A DNA stretch of 64,000 nt, from assembly GCA_030544215.1 (NCBI GenBank), contig JARZZO010000009.1, positions 56,353,129 to 56,417,128 on the forward strand, written 5' to 3'. The position numbers and the translations under genes were made by a program. The stretch is from Zantedeschia hybrid cultivar. Taxonomy: Eukaryota > Streptophyta > Magnoliopsida > Alismatales > Araceae. Of this stretch, positions 1-10,672 are shown piece after piece (positions within the stretch are counted from its first letter, which is position 1; each line of letters begins with the position of its first letter). The notes beneath the pieces were generated by a model. The model was not told the origin of the DNA, did not search any database, and saw only the letters and a program-made list of their open reading frames with translations.

Positions 1-547
1 AAATTGGAGAGAAGGAAGGAAATATAGGGTTTTGGGAAACTCCAGAGAAAGAAGGAATCAGAGGGTCTTTTTAAAAAGAAAGTAGACTTTAGGAAGGCGG
101 CTGGCCCTTCTTGGGTTCTTCTTGGCCGTGGAATTAGGGCAACACTAGGGCCTCAAATAACGTTTTTACCCCTGCTTTAATCTTTTAGACAAAATAACGT
201 CGAATTTATCAAAATTCGAACCCTAGACCTCCCCTAAATTTCCGTAAACTCCACCAGCTACACTGCATCATCGGCATGTCCTGTTCACATAAAATAAATA
301 TAAATTAGCACATTATCATAAAAATATTATTATATTTATTTATTTCGTCTCGGTTTTGTCGAAAAACCGCAAATGCGCTATACTCCATTAATCACATGAA
401 ATGACGATGTTTTTAAGTCAGAATTTGACGAAATTGGTACCGTTGGACTTGGTACGCAATTATCTATCATTTCATGCTATTTTACAGATAAAAACATGAG
501 TATAATGCCTTTGATTGCCTTTAAATGATCAATTTAACACTTTATCA
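1..547 (-). mobile_element. Partial LTR of the Ath-A family, minus strand
   Basis: This stretch is the reverse complement of the first part of the Ath-A LTR that begins at 668. The LTR start (TGATAAAGTG) lies at 547 and the LTR reads leftwards out of the window. It is a diverged subfamily member: between about 61 and 230 it carries roughly 120 bp that the 668 and 13044 LTRs lack. The next base, 548, resumes Tat-1 pol coding sequence, so this is a separate insertion into the same gene in the opposite orientation. Its own TSD would begin with gaaga (548-552), but the other end is outside the window. Confidence 0.85.
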
Positions 548-667
548 GAAGACAATGATACAAGTTCGTAAGGATTATAAGGACACTTTCGCCTGGAGTT
601 ATGAAGATATGCCAGGGTTAGACTCATCATTAGTTGAACATAGGTTGACATTAAATGATAGAGCTAG
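548..667 (+). pseudogene. pol: Tat-1 reverse transcriptase, N-terminal fragment
   Basis: This 120-bp island of Tat-lineage pol is stranded between two LTR insertions. Read from 549 it encodes the segment just upstream of the RT core, with the lineage-typical FAWSYEDMPGLD and LVEHRL. The reading frame continues exactly at 15095 once the Ath-A element and one copy of the gctag TSD are removed (NDRAS then PVKQKLRR). That continuity shows the two pieces were one gene. No stop is seen in this piece. Confidence 0.85.
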
Positions 668-2729
668 TGATAAAGTGTTAAATTGATCATTTATGGGCAA
701 TCATATGCATCATACTCATGTTTTTATCTGCAAAATAACATGAAATGATAGATAATTGCGGAACAAGTCCAACGGTACCAATTTCATCAAATTCTGACTT
801 AAAAACATCGTCATTTCATGTGATTAAAGGAGCATAGCGCATTTGCAGTTTTTCGACAAAATCGAGACGAAATGAGTAAATATGATGATATTTTATGATA
901 ATGCGCTAATTTATATTTATTTTATGTAAACAGGACATGCCGATGATGCAGTGCAGCTGGTGGAGTTTCCGGAAATTTGGGGGAGGTCTAGTGTTCGGAT
1001 TTCAACTAAAGCAGGGATAAAAATGCAATTTGATTCCTTCCTTCTCTGGAGTTTCCCAAAACCCTCTTTTTCCTTCTTGCTCTCCAATTTCCCAAACACA
1101 TCTCTCTCTCATTTTAGAAATTTGAATCCTCTTTTTTCTCTAGTTTCCTCTTCCTCTCCAGATCCGAATCCTGTCCCTTCTCCAAGCCTCCCACGTTCCT
1201 TCTCCTCTTCCAATTTCTCCTATAAATTCCCTCTCTCTCTCCCAAATTCGCAGCTCTTCTTTTCCGAATTCTATTCCTCTCCGTTTTCTCCTCCTCCCGT
1301 AGCCTCTCAACCCCGCAGCTCGTCCTCCTCTCAAACTCCCTCTCTCTCTCTCTTATATTTCCTCTCCCTCTCTCCGGTTTCCCAGCCTCTCTCAGCCGCT
1401 CTCTTCTCCTCCGTCTCTCTCTATCTTTTCTCTCCCGTTGCCTTCCTCTCTCGCAGAGTTTCTTTCTCTCTGTCTTTTCTCCCCCACGCTCTCTCGATTT
1501 CTCCCAGCATCTCCCCTCCTACCCGGCCAACACCAACACCAGCAGCTAGGTCTCCAGGCACGTCCAAGCTCTCCTCCTGCAAGCGGCTGCACCTCCACGT
1601 CCGCTTGAAGCCACCGACGACCTGCAGCACCAGCAGAAGCCTCCACGCGTTGTTGGCAAGCCTCTCCACCGCACCTCCACGTGCATGCATGCACAACAGC
1701 TCCTCCAACCCGGCCAACGTGCAGCAGCTCCTCTCCTACCCTCCACCGGCGGACTAGCAACAGCAGCTCCGCGCCTGCGGTGAAGCCCTTCCCCACGCAC
1801 ACCCAGCAGCAGCTTCACGGCTTCCACCAGCAGCAAGGCCATCCTTGCATGCAACGCACCAACCTGGTGAAGCCAGCAAGACCTGGAGCTGCACCTTCTT
1901 CCTCTCCTCCACGCTGCCAGCAACAGCAGCTGCTTCTTCCAGCACCAGCCGGCAGCCTCCTCCAGCATTCTGCACGCTTCCTGCAAGCTTCTTCACGCGG
2001 CAGAGCTTCCAGCAGCTCCAGCACTCCTTCTTCCAGAGCCGGCTCCAGCAGCCACGTCGCATGCATGCAAGTCCAAGGTGAAGCCAGCCAGCAGCTTCGG
2101 TGAAGCACCACCTGCACAAACACCCGCTGGTCCACTGCACCAACCAGCAAACCCAACGAAGCTGCCACTGTTGATGTGTTCTTTTTTTTATCCCCCCCAC
2201 TAGCATAGTATTTGTTATTTAATTAGGGGTAGTTGTTAGTTATTTGATGTTTAGGTATTGTTTAATTAGTTATTGGTTATTTGATTAGGGTTAGTTCTTG
2301 ATTAGTTGTTATTTAATTAGTTATTAGTTGTTTAATTAAGTTATTTGATTCATGATGATTAATAGTTTACATAATTAAACAATAGTTTGTTTTTGTTGTT
2401 ATAATTTTTAGTTGTGCTTATTATTTTTTTATATATGTGTTTGTGTTTAATTTCTGAAAAAGAAAAAAAAAAAATTTGTCTAATTTAAGCAATTATATTT
2501 TTAGGTAACATTAGTTAATTTAGTACTAGCTTAAATAAGTAATTAGTTTACTTAAAATCTCACTTATTTTTAGATTAACTAAAGTCCAAAGTTTTCAAAG
2601 TTAAAATTCTATCTCCCCGTGGATCGACTCGGACTCACCACTATTTTCAAAATCTGATTTGAGTGAGCCGGATAAATTTAGATTGAACGTTTTCATGAGT
2701 GTTTAACGACGCACAATTCGAAACGATCA
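668..2729 (+). repeat. Ath-A 5' LTR
   Basis: This 2,062-bp LTR is bounded by the gctag TSD on the left and a 5-bp spacer before the primer site on the right. It matches 13044-15089 closely: I count about ten substitutions over roughly 1.1 kb compared by eye. The main length difference is 19 extra bases near 1864-1882, a duplication between two ACCTGG copies. The LTR holds a degenerate tRNA-like segment (about 933-1007), a pyrimidine-rich tract (about 1080-1500), a CT-embedded TATA candidate at 1221, and a CAG/CTG-rich region near 1700-2100. Confidence 0.95.
1220..1228 (+). promoter_or_regulatory. Candidate TATA box in Ath-A 5' LTR
   Basis: CTATAAATT sits inside a long pyrimidine-rich tract, about 550 bp into the LTR. 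The same string is retained in the 3' LTR at 13597-13605. It is the best TATA match I noticed in the LTR and could set the RNA start for U3/R. The assignment rests on motif and position only. Confidence 0.4.
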
Positions 2730-2734
2730 ATTTT

Positions 2735-2752
2735 TGGCGTCGTTGCCGGAGA
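2735..2752 (+). promoter_or_regulatory. Primer binding site, tRNA-Asp type
   Basis: TGGCGTCGTTGCCGGAGA lies 5 bp after the LTR end. It matches the complement of the plant tRNA-Asp 3' end (TGGCGCCGTTGCCGGGGA) at 16 of 18 positions. Athila and related elements typically use this primer. Confidence 0.85.
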
Positions 2753-3669
2753 GTTAAATTTTTAATTTTGATTATCTTGGATTTAGTGTAATTATTCTTT
2801 AGCTAACCTTATTTTTCTTATTTTTGCAGGTAAATTGAAAAAAAAAAAAAAAAAAAAGGGAAGCGAAATCATGGTAAGTGTGTTCCAAGTTTCTATGTTT
2901 CAATTTCCTTATTCTAGTTAGTTTCCTTTTTTGTAGTTTCTAGTTTAGATAGGTTTCCATTAACTAAAAAAAGAAACAAAAAGAAGAACATCCAAAGTTA
3001 AAAATTTTCATCTCCAAGATTAGAAACCTTCCATACTAGGCATTCATCATTCTAGGAAAGCATGATCTAGTTTCCTTGCACAGTTATTTCCATAAATTGT
3101 TGAAGATTGCGGGGGAAAGGTACGTGTTTCAATTTTAGCAAGTCATTCATGATTGCATCAACACACCTTGCATTGATTTGTTGCCTTGTATTGCATTCAA
3201 AAAGACTTTAAGGGCAGCAACTTTAACCACATAAGGTAGGGATTTGATCACCCTTCCTTAGCCCACAAATCACCTTCCTTACAGTGGCATTTCCTAATCC
3301 AATTAAAAGCAAGTCGAAAGAGAATCTAGGGTTTTACACCGTGAGTGGTTTAAATCTCAGGTTGCCTCCATTTTTGGCAACGGTGTCTAGGCTAGAGGTA
3401 AAAAGGCAAACGTTTAAGCGGGAAAGTGGTTCTCTAATTAGGTCCCAACGAAAGTAGGGGGAGCCTCCCACTACCCCACCTCTTACCTGGCCGTTGACTG
3501 ATTGTGGTTGTAACTCGAGGTAGACTCTATTCACCTTGTAAGAAAATTCACCTAGAGAGTCTAGGTTAACATTAGATAATTAGGATAATTTGTTTGTCAA
3601 AATTATTTGCATAAAAAAAAAAAACAATAAATAAAAAAAACAAAATCCTCTCTCCATCAGTCCTAGTGC
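2753..3669 (+). other. Ath-A 5' leader, non-coding
   Basis: There is no gene-like ORF between the primer site and gag. The leader holds an A-run near 2839-2857. A block at about 3390-3540 is clearly conserved in the leaders of Ath-B (about 33370-33510, minus) and Ath-C (about 45900-46060, minus), centred on GCCTCCCACTACCCCACC. Conservation of a leader across diverged families suggests an RNA function such as packaging, dimerisation or translation control; that is inference. A short antisense ORF across the block is not conserved as protein. Confidence 0.6.
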
Positions 3670-6467
3670 ATGCAAGGTAGGAGATCTCAAAATCCTAACC
3701 TTCTAGGACTACTTGCTGAAATAGAAAGAATCCTACATCAAAGAAATCCACCACAAGATCTAATGGCTGATAATCAGGACCCACCAAAGCAAATGAAGGA
3801 CTATTTCATTCCAAATCGATATCAACCTTCATCCTGTATTCATCTTCCTCAGAATCCAGCCAATCAATATGAAATCAAATCTAGCACCATTTAGATGCTC
3901 CCATCCTTTTATGGGAATACTAATGAAGATCTTTATAAGCATCTGGATGAATTTTTAGAAATCTGTTCCACGGTGAAGATCCATAATTTCACCGATGATG
4001 GCCTTAAGTTGACCTTATTTCCCTTTTCATTAAAGGACAAGGCTAAATATTGGTTGGGAACTATAGGAAGGCCCATTAGGACATGGGAAGAGATGCAGAA
4101 AGAATTTCTCAAGAAGTTCTATCCCATCGGGCAGACCAATACCATGAAAAGGGCCATCACGAGTTTTACCCAAACTCCCGGGGAATTGATCTATGAATCT
4201 TGGGAAAGACTTAAAGAATTGCTTAGAAAATGCCCTCATCATGGGCTTTCAAAATGGCAAATTGTCCAAGCATTCTATGAAGGATTGTCTGAACAGTTCA
4301 GACAGATGGTGGATGCCTCATGTGGAGGGGCATTTATGATGAAAAATGAAGATGAGGCCTATGATCTGTTTGAGATGTTAAGTGAAAATTCCATCAATCA
4401 TGCCTCATTATCATCTTATGAGAGGTCTGTTGGGCCATCTAAACGGATGGAATGTATGAACTTAAGGCCCGCGGAGAGCCCGAATCCAGAATGGACATAA
4501 ATATGATTAATCAGATATTAGATAAGGTAGACATCTTGGCCCAGAAACTAGACCAACTCTTGGCCTTAAACAAGCAAGAGCCTACCTACCGAACACAATC
4601 TAGTCCATATGAAGGCCCATCTTCTGCTAATCATGACCTTTGTGCCTTATGCGCAAGTCCAACCCATCAAGTGAATGAATGCCCAACCGCAGTCCAACTT
4701 CCACCATTCATTCAAGAACAAGTTCAGGCTGCCCAGGGATTCTCCAGGCCCAATAATGATCCATTCTCAAATACTTACAATCCGGGCTGGAGAAACCACC
4801 TTAATTTCTCTTGGAAGAATCAGCAGGCCCCATTACCAATGTCCAATCCTCCCATGCATCAAGCCCAAAAGCCACAGAATTCATTCCAACAGCAATCTAA
4901 TTTCTATGGAAATGTTCAGGCTAGGGGATCTCAAGCCCAGTTTTCTCAACCGGCCCAGTATCAATCAGGTCAACCGGTCCCGTATCAATCAGGTCAACCG
5001 TGTAACGACCCGCCATTCTATGACCGGAGACCCGGTCACTAAATGGATGTCGGCCCATTAACTGCGGGTTCACACCCGGATCTCACACAACACATCTGGA
5101 GGAGTAAGTGCTAAACAAGGCTAAATATGACAATCACACGGACTACAAAGGTATAACAAGTGCGCAGCAAGGAAAGTAATAATGTCCGTATACAGTCCAA
5201 CAATAATTACATGTCCAACAATTAAATAAGTACAGACAGAAAGAAAGTACAACAACATCGGGGCATACCCCGGAACTAAGACAGTTGCTGGTCCGCACAC
5301 CAAGAAGACACCACGCTTCCGCTCGCCACGAGGTCCACACCTGAAACCGCAGGGAGTGAGCCACACCAGAAATGGGCTCAGTAGGGATCATCCGATCCCC
5401 CGCCTCCCACTCACACACCCACAAGTGCAACAACAGGAATATATGGCAATTAAGTAAAGCAGTAAACATAGCACTCAACCTGATAGGAACCGTACGATAA
5501 GCAGTGTAACAAGAACAGTACCAAGTAACCCGAAGAACCCAACACAAAGTCACGTCACACAGTCAAAGTCCACGAAGCGACTGAACCACACTGTCGACCG
5601 AAGTCAAACGTCGCCTCCCAACACTACCACCACTGCTCACGCCTGTCCACCCCTACAGTGTTTCGGGGCACTGTAGGGTGAGGCAGTGAGCCAAACTAGG
5701 ACTAGCTGGACTCAGTGTACCGCCACCGCCAGCTACGTGTGCACACAAGCAGTCTAGACTACTGTCCTACCGTCCGGATTGCCTCCACGCTAGGCCTCAA
5801 CGCTTCAGGAGGGCCCTGGGGACCGGCGAACCCCCGTCAAGCCGAAGCTACAGGAACTACCCACAAACCCAACTCTCTCGGGCTGCGTCAGGCCAAAGGG
5901 CTACCACTCGTAACCTTGATCAAAGGTCACATCAGGCCCGATGGCTAAAGGGTAAACCAACTCCCACCAGTAACACCACCAGCTCCACAGCAAGAAACAC
6001 GCCAGAAGCTGTCACGACAACTAAAGGAAACCCCGACCCGCTGAGACCAAACAGCAACCCCTCGGATAGCACACCAGCTACTCCGGTCCGACAGGCTCAA
6101 GGTGGTTCTGCTTCCCTCAGCCAAAGGTAAAACACAACAAGCACCCCTCCTCACAGACACCATGGCCCTTCTCCCATCAGCCCATGGTGACAGACGGAAA
6201 CCACAGTCATTCCGAATCCATATTCGTACAAGCACACACACACAACATGATTCCATTCGTACAGTAAACCTCCGTCTCAGCGTACAGTTGAAACACACAC
6301 ACATAGATGATGAAATCTCATTCATGCAGAAGTCCTCAGTCTCAGTATACAACTCAAAGCATGCATCTGAACCATCCCCCCGTGAAATATACATGAAATA
6401 ACAGGATTTAAGCATTTCTGTCTTGAATCAAGACCCTCAGACGGGTTTATTAAAAGCCAGATTATCC

Positions 6468-6755
6468 CTTAAAACGCGTCCACCAGTGAAGCCGCCGTTC
6501 AAAACGCGTCAGGGTTGTCAGACGCCATTCAACTCAGAAATCCAGATTGCAGAACCCTTAAACGGGGGCATTTCCTGCCTAAATGGCGTCATGATGGCCC
6601 GACGTCCTTCCGAAAGGCGTCGTCCATCCATGACGTTATTTAGCGCCAGAGCCTCTAATTCGGGAAACCTCAAACAGAGAGGTTTCTGCCCTAAAAGGCG
6701 TCATACTGCCCTGACGTCTTTCTAAAAGGCGTCGACCATGCACGACGCCGTTTAG
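6468..6755. repeat. GCGTC/GACGC inverted-repeat modules, three tandem pairs
   Basis: Six copies form three pairs: 6469-6533, 6578-6642 and 6690-6755. In each copy an arm such as CTAAAAGGCGTC and its inverted partner GACGCCGTTTAG flank about 10 unrelated bases. Within a pair the right arm of copy one runs directly into the left arm of copy two, so three half-site positions follow one another at about 16-bp steps. Spacers differ between copies while arms are kept. Confidence 0.85.
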
Positions 6756-7157
6756 CGCCAGAAACCAGGTTTCCTGGTTCAACCTGAGGGTTTCTCCCTT
6801 GATCCCAAGCACCCCGAAAAGCCCCAAAACCAAAGGGGGAGGAAGAGAAACCCCTACCGGTTCTTGAACTCCTCCAAGCTCCTCGCCGCCGACCCGCCGC
6901 ACCGCAGACCGCCGCCGGTACCCTTGAGGACGCCGCCACTCCGCCGGGACGTCGGCCGCCGTCCGGAGAAGGGAACGCCGCGAAGGAGGTGGTGGAGGTA
7001 GAGGTGAGAGGTAAGGAGGCTATGGAGTGATTGGAAGAGGAAGAAGAGGAAGGGAAGGGGAGGAACAGCGTCGGAGAGGGCGGAGAGGGTGAGGAGAGAG
7101 AGAGTGAAGGTGAGAATGAGGGAAAGAAGGCGAGGCTCGCGGGGTCAATCCAAAACC

Positions 7158-7487
7158 AACTGAAACGCGTCGATCGAGGCAGACGCCTATTAGTCTGACA
7201 GGACGGCCGTACTGACAGCAGTCTGAAACGCGTCACCCTCCACGGACGCTGTTCAGACGACAGGACAGGCCGTACTGACAACGCTCTGGCGCCGCATCCT
7301 GACATCGCAGAGGTCATAGTCTGAATCGCGTCGACCAATATGGACGCCGTTCAGACGATGTGACCGGGGCCGTACTCTCGCGGCCCGAAACCCGCCCACG
7401 TGGCGCACACGTGGCACAAGACCTAAATGCGTCCACACAACCTGACGCCTTTTGAAAGGCGTCGAGCAGTGCTAACGCCATTCAGCC
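7158..7487. repeat. GCGTC/GACGC inverted-repeat modules, second cluster
   Basis: Copies lie at 7158-7195, 7219-7257, 7317-7356 and a tandem pair at 7421-7487; a degenerate one lies near 7285-7315. Typical arms are CTGAAACGCGTC and GACGCTGTTCAG. This cluster is near the start of the minus-strand solo LTR, i.e. in its U3. Confidence 0.8.
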
Positions 7488-8153
7488 AGAAATCTCAAGA
7501 CCCCTCCAGGGTCCAAACCAGGGGATCCGGCCCGAACCCGACCCGAACACAGAACCCGAAACCTCAGTCCTTACAAACCGGCCCACTACCACTCATTCCA
7601 ATCTGGACAGCCAACCCAATACCATCCTCCACCCACTTACCAACAACCTCCTCAGCCCAACTTTGATGACAAATTCACTCAACTCCAACAACTGATTTTG
7701 ACCCAGCAACAATCTATTGCTAAGTTGGAAAGTCAAATGGGCCAACTAGCTGAGGCTACGATGAGAAAAGAAGTGGGCCAACTTCCTAGTCAACCCGTTG
7801 CCAATCCAAGGAATCAACCCCCTGGTTTTCCACAGCAATCGGGCCTTTTACCTCAGCCTGGCCCGGTACCACAACCTAAAGGGCCGCAATTTGAGAATGC
7901 TAAAGCCATTTCAGCCCTTAGGAGTGGGAGAAGTTTAGAAAAACCACATTCAGATGGAGAGTTAGCTAAAGGTTCCATTGATGGGCCTCAGGAAATTGAA
8001 AGTGAGAGTGAAGATGAACCCATCATGGAGAAGTTGGAGGAGGATCTGAAAGGAAGAGGGAAGATTGATGAAGGCCCAAGTTCTTATAAACCTAGGGTGC
8101 CATTTCATAATGCCTTGTTAGCTAAGCCCAATACCAGGAAGAAACTGGCCTAG

Positions 8154-8720
8154 AATGAGGAGTTGTTGGATTTGTTCAAACAAGTCCAAATTAATATTCC
8201 ACTCTTCGATGCCATCAAGCATGTGTCAGCTTATGCTAAATTTCTCAAGGAATTATGTACTCCACGAAGAGAATCTAGAATGGCACCCGAAAAGGTTCGG
8301 CTTTCTGAGGATGTTAGTGCAATTGTGATGAATCATTTACCCAAGAAGTTAAAGGATCCTGGAGCACCTCTAATTTCATGAGACTTAGCTGGAGTTACAT
8401 TTGATAGGGGTTTATTGGATCTAGGTGCTAGTGTGAATCTATTGCCAACAGCCATTTATGAGAAATTTAATATTGGGGAATTAAAGCCCATACCCATCAT
8501 CTTGCAGTTGGCCGATAGGTCTGTGAAAACTCCACGGAGATTAATTGAGGATGTTATTGTGAAGGTTCATGATTGCTACTTTCCCGTGGATTTTCTTATT
8601 CTGGATATGGCATTACCTGAGGAACTCATTCACACTCCGATCATCCTAGGTCGTCCATTTTTAGCCACTGCCAAAGCTAATATAAATTGTGAAACTGGCA
8701 TAATGGACAATTCATTTGGG
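8154..8720 (+). pseudogene. pol: Ath-A aspartic protease region
   Basis: The frame continues from gag. A linker with VQINIPLFDAIKHVSAYAKF, very typical of Athila, is followed by an in-frame TGA at 8379. The protease then carries the active-site motif LLDLGASVNLLP (about 8415-8450) and the flap/C-terminal segment ILGRPFLATAKANI (about 8640-8690). The enzyme would cleave the gag-pol polyprotein. The frame is lost by a 1-2 base indel near 8720, after which pol continues in another frame. Confidence 0.88.
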
Positions 8721-10672
8721 GTCAAAAGGTCCAGATTAATGTCTTCAAAGCATCTCAATACCCAGATCATGAAAAAGAATGCCATACTATTGATGTCTTG
8801 GATAATCTGGTTGAAGAAAATGAGATGTCCACATATGAGCTTTTGGAGGAAGTCAACACTTTAAAGGACTCTCCTAGTCCATTAACATCTTGGCCCAAGG
8901 TTGAACCTTTACCAGCCTTACAATCTGAGCCCGCTTTGCCACCCTTACAGGACCCTCCTGAGCTTGAATTCAAACCATTACCTGAGTCTCTCAAGTATAT
9001 CTTTTTCGGCCCGGACCAAACTCTCCCGGTCATCATTGCGGCAAATATCACATCGCCGCAGGAGGCCCAATTAACCGAGGTCCTCAAAGATCACAAGGGT
9101 GCCATTGGATGGTCGGTGGCAGATTTAAAGGGAATTATCCCGTCCATTTGCATGCATCATATCTATATGGAATATAATTCTAAGCCCAGTTGGGAGATGC
9201 AAAGGCGGCTTAATCCCAATATGTAAGAAGTGGTGAAGAAGGAAGTTGTGAAATGGCTGGATGCGGGTATTATTTACCCAATATCAGACAGTAAATGGGT
9301 CAGCCCAACTCAAGTGGTACCCAAGAAATCTGGATTAACAGTTATTAAGAATGATCATGGAGAAGAGGTACCCACTAGGCTCACCACGGGATGGAGAGTG
9401 TGCATTGATTACCGAAAGTTGAATCTCATGACTAAGAAGGACCACTTTCCACTCCCATTCATGGATCAGATTCTGGAAAAGTTATCGGGCCAGAAGTACT
9501 TCTGCTTCTTAGATGGGTACTCCGGGTATAATCAAGTGGCTATTTACCCGGAAGATCAAGAAAAGACCACCTTCACGTGCCCTTATGGCACGTTTGCTTT
9601 TAGGAGAATGCCATTCGGATTATGCAACGCACCAGCCACATTTCAACGGTGCATGATGGCCATCTTCTCCGATATGGTGGGAGAATTCCTCGAAGTTTTC
9701 ATGGATGATTTCTTAATCTTCGGGGACTCTTTTGAAAATTGCCTGGAAAATCTTAAACAGGTGCTAGCACGATGAATAGACACCAATCTGAAACTTAGCT
9801 GGGAAAAGAGCCATTTTATGGTTCGAGAGGGCATTGTTCTAGGCCACATTGTGTCTGAAAGGGGGATAGAGGTAAATAAAGCTAAGATCGATCTCATATC
9901 CAATCTTCCTCCTCCCACCTCGGTCAGACAGATCCGTTCATTCCTTGACCATGCCGGTTTCTATCGCCGGTTTATCCACAATTTCTCTCAAATTGCCCGG
10001 CCCCTAACTCTTCTCTTAGCTAAGGATGTCCCGTTCCAAATGGATGAATCTTGCATCAAGGCATTTAATTCTCTGAAGGAATCTTTGACCAAAGCCCCGA
10101 TTCTTCAATCTCCAGATTGGTCTTTACCCTTCGAAATCGTGTGTGATGCCTCGGATTATGCTATCGGTGCGGTTTTGGGACAAAGAATCAACAAGTGTCC
10201 CGTGGTGATCTATTATGCAAGTCGCACCCTTGCCGATGCTCAAATGAATTACACCACCATAGAAAAGGAACTATTAGCCGTGGTTTTTGCCCTAGAAAAA
10301 TTCAGATCTTATCTTTTAAGGGCAAAAGTCATAATCTATTCTGATCACTCAACTCTGAAATACCTGTTGACCAAGAAGGATGCAAAGTCTAGGCTTATTA
10401 GATGGATCTTACTCCTTCAGGAATTTGATTTGGAAATTTGTGATAAGAACTGTTCTGAGAATGTGGTAGCTGACCACCTATCCCGAATTTCGATCTCTGA
10501 AAGTACACCAATCACTGACTCCTTTCCTGATGAGCATCTACTGATCATTTCTCACACTGCTGCACCTTGGTATGCTCATATTGTCAATTACAAGGTGACT
10601 AATCAGCTTCCGGAAAGATGGACTAAAAGTGAAAAGGACAAATTCTTTTCTCAGGAAAAATATTATTTCTAG
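8721..10672 (+). pseudogene. pol: Ath-A reverse transcriptase and RNase H
   Basis: After the frameshift the reading is continuous to 10672 apart from stops at 9224 (TAA), 9773 (TGA) and 10670 (TAG). RT motifs are clear: TGWRVCIDYRKLN, FCFLDGYSGYNQ, RMPFGLCNAPATFQRCM and the catalytic FMDDFLIFG (about 9700). RNase H follows with VCDASDYAIGAVLGQ, an NYTTIEKELLAVVFA helix and SDHSTLKYLL (about 10130-10370). The domains would copy element RNA into cDNA and remove the RNA strand. Catalytic residues are kept, but the stops prevent a full product. Confidence 0.92.

Larger units (their letters stand above)
5001..7575 (-). mobile_element. Solo LTR of the Tekay family (Tek), minus strand
   Basis: This 2,575-bp insertion starts TGTAACGACCC and ends TCCTTACA, with a perfect TSD aaccg at 4996-5000 and 7576-7580. 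Its reverse complement begins TGTAAGGACTGAGGTTTC, the same start as the Tek LTRs at 47342, 47955 and 59436, and it shares their TATGCCCCGAT and GGTCGTTACA features. It has no internal domain, so it is a solo LTR left by LTR-LTR recombination. It carries about a dozen copies of the GCGTC/GACGC inverted-repeat module (6468-6755 and 7158-7487). Short ORFs inside it are low-complexity. Confidence 0.93.
3670..8153 (+). pseudogene. gag: Ath-A gag (capsid/nucleocapsid), interrupted
   Basis: The gag reading starts at ATG 3670 and passes an in-frame TAG at 3892. The capsid-type retrotransposon gag domain lies at about 3895-4400, with YWLGTIGRPIRTWEEMQKEF and the LPSFYGN start typical of Athila gag. 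A frameshift near 4445-4452 moves the reading into the frame of a CX2CX4HX4C zinc knuckle (CALCASPTHQVNEC, about 4643-4684). A glutamine/proline-rich tail with repeated YQSGQP follows. At 5000 the frame is cut by the solo LTR. Removing 5001-7580 takes out 2,580 bases, a multiple of three, and the same frame resumes at 7581 as far as a TAG at 8151. The product would coat retrotransposon RNA in virus-like particles, but this copy cannot make it. Confidence 0.9.

Noticed and set aside
951..1757. Open reading frame of 268 residues in the Ath-A 5' LTR, repeated as 265 residues at 13337-14134
   Set aside because: It is Ser/Pro-rich text from a CT-rich tract, has no domain, and is retained only because the two LTRs are near-identical copies.
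1392..2206. Several overlapping ORFs on both strands in the CAG/CTG-rich part of the Ath-A LTR
   Set aside because: Overlap in many frames and low complexity indicate base composition, not genes.
3334..3534. 66-residue minus-strand ORF in the Ath-A leader
   Set aside because: It falls on the conserved leader block; related blocks in Ath-B and Ath-C do not preserve it as protein.
6691..7338. 215-residue minus-strand ORF in the solo LTR
   Set aside because: Ser/Pro/Arg-rich, overlies the GCGTC modules and is not kept in the other Tek LTRs.
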